Source: Didymella arachidicola (Eukaryota > Ascomycota > Dothideomycetes > Pleosporales > Didymellaceae). From it: a DNA stretch of 64,000 nt. The translations under genes were made by a program, and so were the position numbers. A model generated the notes under the pieces. It saw nothing but the letters and a program-made list of their open reading frames with translations, did no database searches and was not told where the DNA came from. The stretch lies in the NCBI GenBank assembly GCA_016630955.3, contig CM049985.1:3286001-3350000 (forward strand). The letters run 5' to 3'. Position 1 is the stretch's first letter, and the number at the start of each line of letters is the position of its first letter. Of the stretch, positions 10,384 through 20,738 are shown one piece after another.

Positions 10384-12093
10384 ATGGCAGAGTCTCCCTC
10401 CTCCCATCACACGGGGTCCCCAGACCCCGAGTCCCCTCAACATCTCAATTCCCGCGCCTCAAGACGGCTGCAGAGGGACGTGCACCATCAAGCACCCCCG
10501 CTGAGCAGCCAGAACCCCGGTGGGGGCGCTCCCAAACCCCGAGTCTCTGATGCCGTTCAACGCCACATCACCGAGACCCAGCAGATCACCCAGCTATGGA
10601 ACACCATCACTACTGCTTTCGCCGCAGCGGTGGACCAACACGCTGAAGGCTACACTAACCCTCAGGAAGCCAGGATCGCCGCAGAGCTGCAGCAGAGAGT
10701 CATCCAGGCTCTAACCTCACTCTCCCCGAGCAACTCCCCTCCCAGCTCCCGCTGGAGCAGCGACACCAATCAAAGCAACTCCGGTAGCCAAGGATCGGGA
10801 CGCCGCTCTTGGGCGGACGTAGCCAGAGACCCCCAGATCTCGCTGCCAAAAGATAGGGGTAACACCAGGACCTTAAACCCTGCTAGATCTCGGCCCGGTC
10901 CGTCTGCTAAGCCAAAAGAAGACCACCGAATTTTCATTATAATCTCTGACCCCGCAGTGCGTCTGCAGCGACCGTCTCCCTTTGTAGTGAGACAGGCAGT
11001 GTGTAGGAGCATAGAAAAGATCACTCTTCAAGACATCCCTACCGCATCGCCAATCAACACTGGCTAGGCAATCACGCCAGCAAGCAAAACAATTAGGGAC
11101 CGACTTTTGATCCAAGAAAACCAGGAGCTTATTATAAAAGCCCTAGGCGGAGACGCAATTAGGATCCTAGAACGTTGGATCAACTACGCAGTGCAAGGAG
11201 TACCCAGCTCGTTCCGCACACTAGACGGCACCGAACTACCTACTACCACCCAGCTGGTAGAGGAGGAGGTCTGCTCACAAACAGGCAAGCAGCCAGTCAG
11301 CTGCAGGACCTCACGACACGGAGCCAACCACAATGGCCTAACTACCTGGATCATCTCTTACAAAGAGACAGTCTGCTTGTTTCAGCTCTTTAGCACTAGC
11401 CAGTTCTTAAAGGAAATACACAAACACCCTACTATACAGCGACACGACCCAGGCTGCCAACAATACTGCAACGCCGCCTGCTGTACTCGGCTAGCCCGCT
11501 GTGCGCACTGCGGGGATCGCACAGATAGACACCAAGGGCCCTATGGGGACGACTGTCCTCATAAAGCCAAGTGCACCAACTGCCATGGCCCACACCCAGC
11601 TAGTCACTCCAACTGCCCCGCTGCCCCTCGCCGGGTGCACGGACACATAATCAAGCCCACCAAGACTGAACTAAACGCTATCCGTCGCGCAGGCAGAGCA
11701 ACATACCAGCATCTCTACAGGACGGTAGAGGAGACGCTTAACCAGGCATCGCCGCAGCATGAGGTGACCCTTAATCAGGCATCGCCTCAGCATGAAGATA
11801 CCCCCCTGGAGGCCGCGCAGGAGATGCCGGTCCCCCACCCTCCTCCACGGGGGCGGGCACTAAAAGAGGATAGCAGGGCAGCTCTAACTGAAACAAGCAG
11901 CGCCTCTCAAGCATCCTTACCCACCACTGGCAGAGAAAAGAGACTAAGACGGGCCGCTGCAGGCCGTACGAACCTAAATGTAAGGGACATGTCGGCCAAC
12001 AGTCTGCTCCCACGATCAACCATCTACACTGACCCCTCCACCTCAGAGAGGGAGGACATCAGCATAAGCGATGAGTCACCATCTACATATTAG
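10384..12093 (+). pseudogene. LINE ORF1, gag-like nucleic-acid-binding protein
   Basis: One frame of 569 codons from ATG 10384 to TAG 12091-12093, broken by a single TAG at 11065-11067 (TG*AIT, most simply TGG to TAG). The N-terminal third is Ser/Pro-rich. A Cys/His cluster near 11490-11620 (CAHCGDRTDRHQG, then CTNCHGPHPASHSNC) forms CCHC zinc knuckles as in Tad/I-type ORF1 proteins. A 10-residue direct repeat (TLNQASPQHE) occurs near 11740-11800. It would coat the LINE RNA. Confidence 0.8.
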
Positions 12094-12095
12094 GA

Positions 12096-15000
12096 CGCCA
12101 ACACACACCTTCCGCCCGCAACAGGCAACGACGGCCCGGCCAGCAGAGAGACCAGCTCCGCATATGCTGGGCCAACGTTGGCAGGAGCTCACCCTGCCAC
12201 ATTACCATCCTAGAAGCGGCCTTTTAGAAGGACATGGACGTTGTATGCGTCCAAGAGCCTTTTACCTGTGCTAACTCAAGGACCTCCACCCACCCAGGCT
12301 TCAGACACCTCGCACCCATTAGCACCTAGGACGCTCCTAACGCACTAGGCGCTACCCGCCCTCAGGTGATGACCTATATCCGCAAAGGATACCACTTGAA
12401 GCTCTAGGCCAGACAAAGCCTCGATCACCCAGACCTGCTGTGGGCTGTCGTGAACGGAGTCTCGATACTTAACTGCTACAGACAGCCACTTACCCCTGAC
12501 GTACTCTAATACGTTACGCACCTTACGCCCCCCCAACACTGCGTTGTAGGAGGGGACTTTAACGTTAGACACGAGTCCTTTGAGCCTTCTGTTTCCGCAG
12601 CCAGCGGCGGCATAGAGCTCGCTAGGTGGGCTGCTAACGCCTCTATGGACTACATTGGTGTGCCGGGGCAGCCAACACACTGCGCTGGCTATGTCCTTGA
12701 CCTTACTTTCTCTAACATCCTATTTGCCCAGTCTGCTGTTGACGCTAGCATGCATTGCAGGTCAGACCACGAGACAATAGTGACCTCTGTCTCTACTTCC
12801 ACACTCGGTACTCTGCAGCTAGACCAGCACCACTACAGAGTGCCAGAGGCAAGCTTACCTAAGTTCACTGGGCTAGTAGAAATTGGCGTCCAGAGCATCC
12901 CTGATCCGCGCACTGCACAGGATGCCGCACAACTAGACAACTGTGTCGCGCTGCTAACGGAGACCGTGCAGCACTCTATACAAACAGCGGGCAAGCTCGA
13001 TTGCAAGGAAGGACGCGCTGCGCCTTGGTGGACTTAGGAGTGCAAGACTGCCTACCAGGCCTACAAACATGCTAGGCAGCTCTGCCATGGCAGTCTACTA
13101 GAGGAGAGACATGCCTTCAAGACCACAGTCCGACAGGCTAAGAGGCAGTACTGGAGGCATGTCATTGACAACGCTAAGGACGACAAGCACCTGTTCAAGA
13201 TTATTGCCTGGCACAAGCTTACACTAGAGAATTAGGACACTCCTCTTATAGTGAACAACACGACTATCTCAGACCCCCTAGAGAAGGCTGAGGCCCTGAG
13301 AGAGGAAGTCCTCAACCGGTACACAGCGGAGGATGACCTCGGATGCTACCTAGACCAGGGGAATGCAGCCACTCTCCCGTGGAGCACACGCATCTCACTA
13401 GAGGAAGCCGAACGGAACACGATAGGGGTTTCCAGCACCTCACCAGGCACTGACCGCTCTACTGTGCGACTTCTCCGTGCTTGCTGGGCGCAGGTAGGGC
13501 AAATCATACAAAGAATTTTCCAGCGATGCCTTGAACTCAACCATTTCCCAGCACAATGGAAGCTGGCAGAAGTCGCCATGATACCTAAGGTAGGGAAGAA
13601 AGACCGGATGTCACCCCGATCCTGGAGACCTATAGCACTGCTCTCCTGCATCGGAAAGGGCCTCGAACGGACGGTGGCTAGACGAATTGCGTGGACTGCT
13701 ATGACCCACAAGATCCTCAGCCCCCAGCATGGAGGCGCCCTCCCGAAGCGCTCTGCTGTAGATCTTACTGCAGCGTTCACCCACGACACGGAAGCTGCGT
13801 GGGCAAAAGGCCAGCATGTCACAATGGTCACCCTGGACGTGCAAGGCGCCTTTGACGCTCTCCTCAAGAACCGCCTGCTGCACCGGATGGCCGAACAGGG
13901 CTGGCCACAAAGGACCATCCTCTTTGTCAACTCTTTTCTCACGGATCGAAGGGTCCAAGTCCGCCTAGGTCAAGCCACTACCCCTAGCTACCCAGTCGCC
14001 TGCGGCACACCGCAGGGCTCGCCCCTCTCCCCAGTCCTGTACACACTGTACCTGGCAGAGCTGCTGTCTATGGACACAAAGAAGAGATTCGGATACGCAG
14101 ATGACATATGCCTGTACTAGGCCTCACACTCCCTAGATGAGAACGTTGAGCTCCTAGCAGCAGACCTACGACAGATTAGAGCATGGGGCACAGCTAACAA
14201 GGTCACCTTTGCCCCGGAAAAACAGGAAATGATCCACCTCACTCGACAGAAGAGTAGCTACGCGCCACCCTGCGTGGTAGACGGGCAGCTTACAATCAAC
14301 CCAATTTTACCAAGCGGGTCAAGAACCCAGCCAGCTCTCCGATGGCTAGGGATCTGGTTCGACCGCAAACTTACCTTTAAGCGACACGTAGCCACACATA
14401 ACGCGAAAGCGGCCAAGGTAGCCTACCACATCCGCAGCCTAGCAAACACGGCCTACGGACCACCGGCCAGCTCCCTTCGCAAGGCCACCATGGCCTGCGT
14501 ATACCCGTCCCTTCTATATGGGGCCGAGTGCTGGTACAGAGGCCGTACTAAACCTCCACGCACACTCAAACCTGGCAGACCAGCCGAAGTCAGCACCTAT
14601 GTCGGGTGGCACATAGCTGTCATAGACAAAACACTAGCTATAGCAGCAAGAGGCATTCTCCCCGTATGGCGAACAACCCCTACCGCTACTCTCTTCCAAG
14701 ACGCCGGACTACCCTCAGCTGCCACTGCGCTGGAAGAAGCCAAACTCCGTTTTGCGACCCATCTACGCACTATAGATGCAGAACACCCACTGGCCAGCCG
14801 CACAGCAGCCATAAGGATGAGCATAGGCCGGACAGCTGGAAAGCTGCAACGAATGCGAACCAAAGTCCAGTATCTAGGATCTCTTCTGCCTAAGATACCT
14901 AGGACAGTACTGACATCCCCTCACTACTCACCTGGCTGCCAAACAGACCCAACAATGGGCACGGATAAAAAGACCGCAGCCAAGGCCTTTACAGAATGGT

Positions 15001-15920
15001 GGGACCACCTCCTACCTTCAGATGTTACTATCTTCTTAGATGGCTCTGAACAGTACACCAAGGAAGGAGAAAAGCGGGTTACCTACGGCTTTGCAGTATA
15101 TCAGGACGGAAAACAACTTCACACTGGACGTGGGTCACTTCACCCTACCTCACATGTCTTCGACGCGGAAGCAGTAGGAGCGTGGAGGGGCCTCCAGCAC
15201 ACTATTAGACAACCAGCGCTCCGCATTCGCCGAACCTGGCTGTGTATAGACAGCACCTCAGTGATATGGTGCCTCAGGGGCAACGCACCCTCTACCTCTC
15301 AGTAGGCCTTCCTGGAGTGCCATGATGCTATGGAGACACACGACGTCTCCATCAAATGGGCCCCTGGACACCTAGGCATCGAAGGAAACGAAGCGGCAGA
15401 CAGGCTGGCGAACCTAGAAGCCCAGCACCCATCACCCCCGACTGGAAAAGCCGCTATGCCTACACTCTCAGGCATCAAGTCAGTTGCCCGCCAAGCACTG
15501 CACGATACACAGCAGACCTGGTGGTCTAAGAAGGAAGAAAGCCTCTCTACATGGTACAAAAGATGGGAGTTGGGCTACTCACTTCACAGCAGACTACCAG
15601 AACTAGACCTACCAAGAGCCATCTTGGCTAGACTGCTCGCAATTCGATCTATGCACGGCGACTTCGCCTGGTACCACCAAAAGTTCAGTCACAACGACGC
15701 AACACTCACCTGCTCATGCGGGCTTGACAAGACACCAGAGCACCTTGCGCTCTGCCGCAAGACCCTAGGGGCCTTTGGCCGATGGCCACTTCGACCTTCC
15801 ATACCACCATCCAGCCGGAGCAATGGCCTAGCGTACACTGCCGTGCTGATTGGGGATCCAGAGGCTTTCGAAGCCTTTACCCAACTCACACAGTACTACA
15901 CCAGGGTCTGCCTCCGGTAG
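12096..15920 (+). pseudogene. LINE ORF2: APE-type endonuclease, reverse transcriptase, RNase H
   Basis: Single frame through 15920 with about eight internal TAG codons, among them 13035-13037, the one after CLY near 14118 and the one at 15303. Endonuclease motifs are VQEPF near 12255, GGDFN near 12550 and SDHETI near 12760. Reverse transcriptase motifs are LDVQGAFD near 13835, GTPQGSPLSP near 14005 and YADD near 14095. RNase H covers about 15020-15420, with LDGSE, the FDAEA block and IDSTS. The C-terminus has a CSCG..H..C cluster near 15715. Unbroken pieces are 13251-14120, 14229-15305 and 15330-15920. Where alignment is clear the TAGs replace Trp. Confidence 0.85.
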
Positions 15921-17091
15921 CTTACCCTGTACTGCAACAGCAGCAAACACCCGTACTCTTTCCCTACTTTCCCTCTTACTCTCCTTCTTACTCCCCCCTT
16001 CTTCTCTCCTCCACTCTCCCTCCCCCTCTTTCCCACTCTTACGGCGCTCAAATGCCTCTGAACACACACTAAGGATTCACCCTAATGTACACAAATTGCT
16101 CAGTCTCCCCAACTGGAAGGGGAGCTGTAGTTCTGACATAGTAGCAATACCCGCGCAGGCAAGAAATGCTTTCTAAGGTAGTGTAGCAGCACTGTAATTC
16201 CATAGCTTAGCACGTCGTATATGCCCTTCGGGAGGCGAGATGGTGGACTTATTCCCCATCAACCAGACGTAAAATGAATACCAACCAACCAACCAACCAA
16301 GCCGAAGACTCTATGCGCAACTGGATCAACCACATCACAAAGCCTGAGTTTTTACCATGCTTTAAGCGCGCCTACGATGCTGCGATAACACCTGGCAATA
16401 TCTAAGGAGGGTTCCGAGGCGCTGGACTCGTCCCCTTTGACCCACAACGGGTCATAATGGGCCTTGATGTGAAGCTGCGCACGCCTTCACCACAACTCCC
16501 TGCCAGCAACGAGCCCTGGCAGTCGCAAACACCAAGCAATACCCTGGAATTTAGGTCGCAATCTGCTCTGATTCGAGACAAGTACAAGGCACAGCAGGGT
16601 AGCTCACCTAATTCTGTGCTAAGCGCGCTTGAGCACTACGCAAAGGGGGGAGCTGTTTTATCGCATAAGCTGGTTTTAGCGCAAAAGCGCATTTGTGAAC
16701 TTGAAGCAGCTGCTGAGGCAGCTACGCAACGCAGATCACACAAAAGAAAGCGAATTAAGGCAGAGGAAAGCCTAGCAACTAAGGAGGGATAGCGACTGAC
16801 TGCTCTAAAGGAGTTTGGGGCGCGTAGTGATGGTAAGAAGGCAAAGAAGCAGGCGCGCGCTGAAGGGGGTGAACCATCCCAACGACACTGTAGAACGTGC
16901 GGAGAGACAGGGCATAACGCGCGAACGTGCAAGAATGAAGTAGAAGAGGTCCCTGAGTAATACTACAGGTTGCTTTGCCCTATACTAGCCCAGAGTAGGC
17001 TGATGCAGGCTAAAGTAGGGTATGATGGGGGAGAGTCTTGGCAAAAGTGGACGACTCGCCCGTGTGGACGGCTCGCCCGTGAGGTACGTTA

Positions 17092-17949
17092 ATAATCCTG
17101 CCTATTCTAGCGCGATTATCCTAATAGCTAATAGAAAATCCTTCTAAGCTTAATAGCCTGTTATTTTAGGAAGGTCTGCTTCCCTATACTAATTCGTAAT
17201 GTAAATCTAGTTGTTAAGCCACTGCTCGAGATCGCGACTCTAAGGGCATTCCTGCAGAGATCGATACTTAACGATTAGCTCTCTGGTTCGTGTAGCAGTT
17301 GTCGGCGCGAACTGCTTCTTGAGAGCGATTAGTCGATCGTACACCTCATCTTTTCCGTTGATGAGGTAAAGGTAACGAGCAGCAATCGTACAGCTGATAT
17401 CCAAAAGAAGTTCGCCTTCCTTCTGCTTTTTCTTCGCGTACTCTGCTCTTTCATATCTCCAGTCGTGGAGGAGATCACTGTACACTGCCTGCTGGCCTGC
17501 GTCCAGCTGGGCAATTGCTGTCGCTCCAGCTCTAACATCGCTGAGCAGTGGTTTAACAGGTTCTTCGAGCTTCGGTAGCTCGCTCTGTGGTTTCGAGATG
17601 TTATGGTACTTCTAAATAGCATCTACGACAGCTTTCTCTCGTCGTAGCTAGAACTATAACTCCTAATTGACTGGTTTATCCAGTATAACGGTCACTTGTG
17701 TGACTCCAGCGTCGTTGTACAACATCGTGATCTTCGTGATTAATCACTAAACTGATCTCTGTACAGAGCAGCAGTTCTGGTCCGCTAGCGACACCACCTG
17801 ATGACTGTCGACTAGAAAAGTCTTTGACGCTGATCAGCTGTTAGTAGACAAAACGAGGTAGAAGTGAACGTAGTCGTTGTCAGTTACACGTCTAGAGCTG
17901 TTTTAGTGCTGAGTAGCGCAGTCTAAGAGGTGCAAACCGGGCTTATAAC
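17092..17949 (-). pseudogene. Copia gag remnant
   Basis: Minus-strand copia gag (UBN2-like). The longest open piece is 17240-17485, with AARYLYLINGKDEVYDRL and ATRTRELIVKYRSLQ blocks. Upstream sequence in another frame (to 17622) and downstream sequence with stops continue the match. It is cut at 17091 by element E. The sequence just inside the LTR on the element strand reads GTTATAAGCCCGG, the likely primer-binding region. Confidence 0.75.
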
Positions 17950-18070
17950 TGTGTGCGGGCAGAGGCAAGGCGTAGAAAAGAGGGAATACTTTTTTCCTAT
18001 CTAATAAGGGGAAGAGGGAATATACACCCTACAGATGATTATGTAACAGAGCACGTGATGCTGGCTAACA
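17950..18070 (-). repeat. Copia 5' LTR
   Basis: 121 bp, partner of 690-811. On the element strand it starts TGTTAGCC and ends CACACA. It is followed on the plus strand by the 5-bp duplication TTCTG at 18071-18075. Confidence 0.85.
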
Positions 18071-18100
18071 TTCTGTATGTTAGCACCCTTCTCGGCAATT

Positions 18101-18688
18101 TCATTCAGCTCGTGTTGAAGATAAAAATCTCTCAATACGCTGCAATTCTTGATTAGTCACCTTTTGTAGTTTCAATAGCTTACACTTCGTCAAAATCCGA
18201 CACAATAACTTTGCTTTTCGAGCTACCGGATATTCTATTGGATACTGGAGATGATTGACATCAACATAAGCGGGGTGGGTCACTTGAAGATAGATGGTGC
18301 TTGGCGGAGATATGTCCGCGTGAAACACCGATTCGGCCGTCTGATTATGGGCAGTCCAGTTCTTAACTCTCATGCAGTTATCATTTAAGAAGCGTATGCG
18401 TAGAGATGCTCAGACTGAACCGACACTGTCTGGCCTACTGTTAAACACTTGGGGCCAGGAGGCATCTTCTTTCTTACTTCATGATTCAGGTCTAATCTTG
18501 TTCTGCCGCGTCGCAGAGGCAGCGGCTGATGCCTCTTCCTTGCGATCCGTAGCTTCTACGATGTACCAACCAATGTGACTGGTTCGGACATGTTCGGCCA
18601 CTGTTCTAGATATCTTGCTGCAACGAGGGTTGGATCCTCCTCTAATTCTAGTACGATTCTGGAATTCGCTGAATCCATTGTCGTCCAT
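18101..18688 (-). pseudogene. Unrecognised coding remnant
   Basis: Two minus-strand open pieces in the same frame (18479-18688 and 18101-18373), separated by two in-frame stops. The downstream piece is 90 residues ending FLSSTRAE; the upstream piece starts MDDNGFSEF. I do not recognise a family. It could be a decayed gene or two exons of an unknown one. It lies downstream of the membrane-protein gene on the same strand. Confidence 0.25.
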
Positions 18689-19936
18689 CTTAAGGAAGCC
18701 ATGAACAGTCCAGGTAACCCGAAAGACATCATCTTATACAGATGAAAAAGAGGACGTGTATCTTTACGTTGGAATCAATCAAAAGGAATACAAAGGAACT
18801 TGAGCATTTGGTAGAGATTTACTTGAAGCTCGAAGCGCTCAGAGCAGGCTCTCGCTCTTACATAACCTCAAGGATGGTGGTCCGTGGGCTTCATCCGGAC
18901 GTCGTGAAGCTCGTAGTCTCGTCGGGAGGACATACTTTCGTCTGTACTCAGGGACTGCAGCGGCTCGGTGCCAGTGTCGCATGTTTCGTGTTATGAGCAG
19001 AGTTCGTCTGGTGGAGATGTTCTCCTTCAACCTTCTCAATAGAGTTTTTGTCTGAGCTTGGTTTGATGAACAGGTGGCATCCGTCATGATCCACAGCCCA
19101 ACTAAGTTTGTATTGTTCGCCCTCTGGACCAGCTCCACAACTGCCTGCTAGAACTCGTGCTGGTGGTGAATTTATAGACAATGCAAATAGTTGCGGATGC
19201 TGAGAGAAGTCTGCAACCAGACCGGGTTGCAATACGAAGTAGATCAGCATAAGAGTATTGAGCAGAAAAGTTGCGACGAGGATCACCAACCACCCCTTGG
19301 AGGCCTCATCTACTCCGCCAGAGGCGTATTCCTGTGATTTCAATTTTGCTTTGAAATATCCCGTGGTAGCATTTTGAGGCTGGGGCGTCACGTAATCATC
19401 ACTAGCGAGCACGGCCAGCGTCTCCGCTAGACTGTGTAGAAGGCGATTTAAGTGGACACCGTTTTCGTCCGAAGATGGTAATGCCAATCTCATCAGGACA
19501 CGAGAGATACTAGCGTTCCCGTCACTAATGCCTGTTCCGAGTGACACGCTGTTAGGCCAATCTGTCCCAATGTCACGCCAATTTGGATATGCTTCCCATG
19601 TGCTAGCATTCGCATGTTCCGTGACATAAGCCATTTCTTCAGCGCGATCATCGCAAAGAGCTTCTACTTTACTGCCAGCGACTGATGTACTGTATAGAGT
19701 ACTACAGTGTGGTGATATACTGAGTTGGATCCTGCGTACTGGGAATTGACCAGTCATGTCAGGCCCAGTGTACGCTATTTCTTGACCACCGCCTTGTCCG
19801 AATAAGAACATCGCAGATCTGCCCCAATACCGGCTAGTGTTGTTCAACACCGTGTTAAAAGGCTTTGGAAGGCGGGGGAATACAGGTGGATAACGTCCCC
19901 TGCCCGTAAGCGAGAAACGCCCCTCAGCGAGATGGA

Positions 19937-20738
19937 TTCACCTTCTTCGCACCTCAAGCACCCCCACACACACTTGGACACGTGCAAGGAAAGCAACCCT
20001 TTTCTTTACCTTCCTATCTTTTGATATATGCAAAGCAGCAGAAAAAATACAGCAGTTTTGATAAGACCGGCATTTATCTTGCGCACGGCTCTAGCGACCA
20101 CTTCGCCTTCTACCTTTACTTTGTTGCTTAATCTTAACTCGTTCCGTCTCTTAAGTGCTTGACTGATAGGCCTAGCTCTGACGCACATTACCTTAGTTTG
20201 CAAAGACAATTAAGCGCTAATTGTGTGAAGTCTAAGACCATCTCTATGCTGGACGCGATCGCCCTTAGCGCTGTGCGTTTTAGCAGGCGGCTCTTATGTA
20301 ATTATATAACTCCAAAAGTACTATTAAGGCTCAGCGTATTAAGCTCTAGTATAATTAACTAGCTTACAGGGTGGCTCTATTCTAGAAGCTTCGCTGCACT
20401 AGCTACACCCTATTTATTGCACAGCCTAACAGCCGACGTTAAGCTTGCAGGGGACAGCCCTATTCAGGGATTGACTACAGGCGCGCTGTGCTGTCTCAGC
20501 TAGGAAACAAATGCGTGACGTTGCGTACATGCTACACCAATTCTGCACATTAGCAGCTGTTCCTATACAATTAGCTATTCCTACACAATTCGCTCTACGT
20601 GCTATGCAACAATCTACGCCCTAGATACCTGTAATTGTTTCTATACAACTTAACAAGACAACAAACAAGAGGAAACTATTTACTAGCTTAACTTTCTCTA
20701 AAACATAGACACAAATATTCGCAAGATTACTAAATCTG
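19937..20738. other. Non-coding left arm of element C
   Basis: About 800 bp between the left inverted repeat and the NLR stop codon. Only short unsupported frames; no second gene, RNA gene or internal repeat recognised. It may include the 3' end of the NLR transcript. Confidence 0.5.

Larger units (their letters stand above)
10238..16300 (+). mobile_element. Tad-like non-LTR retrotransposon (LINE), RIP-damaged but full length
   Basis: 6.06 kb between direct repeats GCCGAAGAC at 10229-10237 and 16301-16309 (the match extends to CCAAGCCGAAGAC, but the CCAA may belong to the tail). The 3' tail is (CCAA)5 at 16281-16300 rather than poly-A. It has a short 5' region, ORF1 (gag-like) and ORF2 (endonuclease, reverse transcriptase, RNase H), and a pyrimidine-rich 3' UTR at about 15950-16040. 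All stop codons noted inside the ORFs are TAG. Confidence 0.9.
9233..16960 (+). pseudogene. DDE_1 transposase of element E, interrupted by the LINE
   Basis: N-terminal part from ATG 9233 to 10237; C-terminal part 16310-16960 in the same frame when the LINE is removed. HTH region, then NFDETGFMMG, IDGPESHNS and LQPLDVGCF catalytic motifs. Pro replaces the His found after IDG in element A. The tail carries a coiled region, KRKR and the CRTCGETGHNARTC zinc knuckle. Two further stops occur: TAA at about 16403 (NI*GG, where relatives have Gln) and TAG near 16790 (KEG*). The upstream 353-residue open frame ends by running into the LINE 5' region and is not a natural C-terminus. Confidence 0.88.
9152..17089 (+). 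mobile_element. Fot1/pogo-type element E, split by a LINE
   Basis: Flanked by TA at 9150-9151 and 17090-17091. Inverted repeats start ACGTACCTCACGGGCGAGCC at both ends and contain two CGGGCGAGYCG-type units. Without the LINE (10238-16300) and one 9-bp duplication it is 1,866 bp, the length of element A. The right TA is followed directly by copia gag sequence. Confidence 0.88.
690..18070 (-). mobile_element. Ty1/copia retrotransposon, internally deleted, holding a nest of other transposons
   Basis: Minus-strand element with near-identical LTRs at 690-811 and 17950-18070. TTCTG lies immediately outside both ends (685-689 and 18071-18075), a 5-bp target duplication as expected for copia. The gag side is at high coordinates and the reverse transcriptase/RNase H end at low coordinates. 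Between them, from 1545 to 17089, lie Fot1/pogo elements B, A, H1 and E, the X repeats, solo gypsy LTRs and a LINE. Only about 1.5 kb of copia coding remnant remains; protease, integrase and most of the reverse transcriptase are missing, so a deletion accompanied or followed the insertions. The 3' LTR is preceded on the element strand by a run of about 19 G, seen as C at 810-828, which would be the polypurine tract. Confidence 0.85.
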
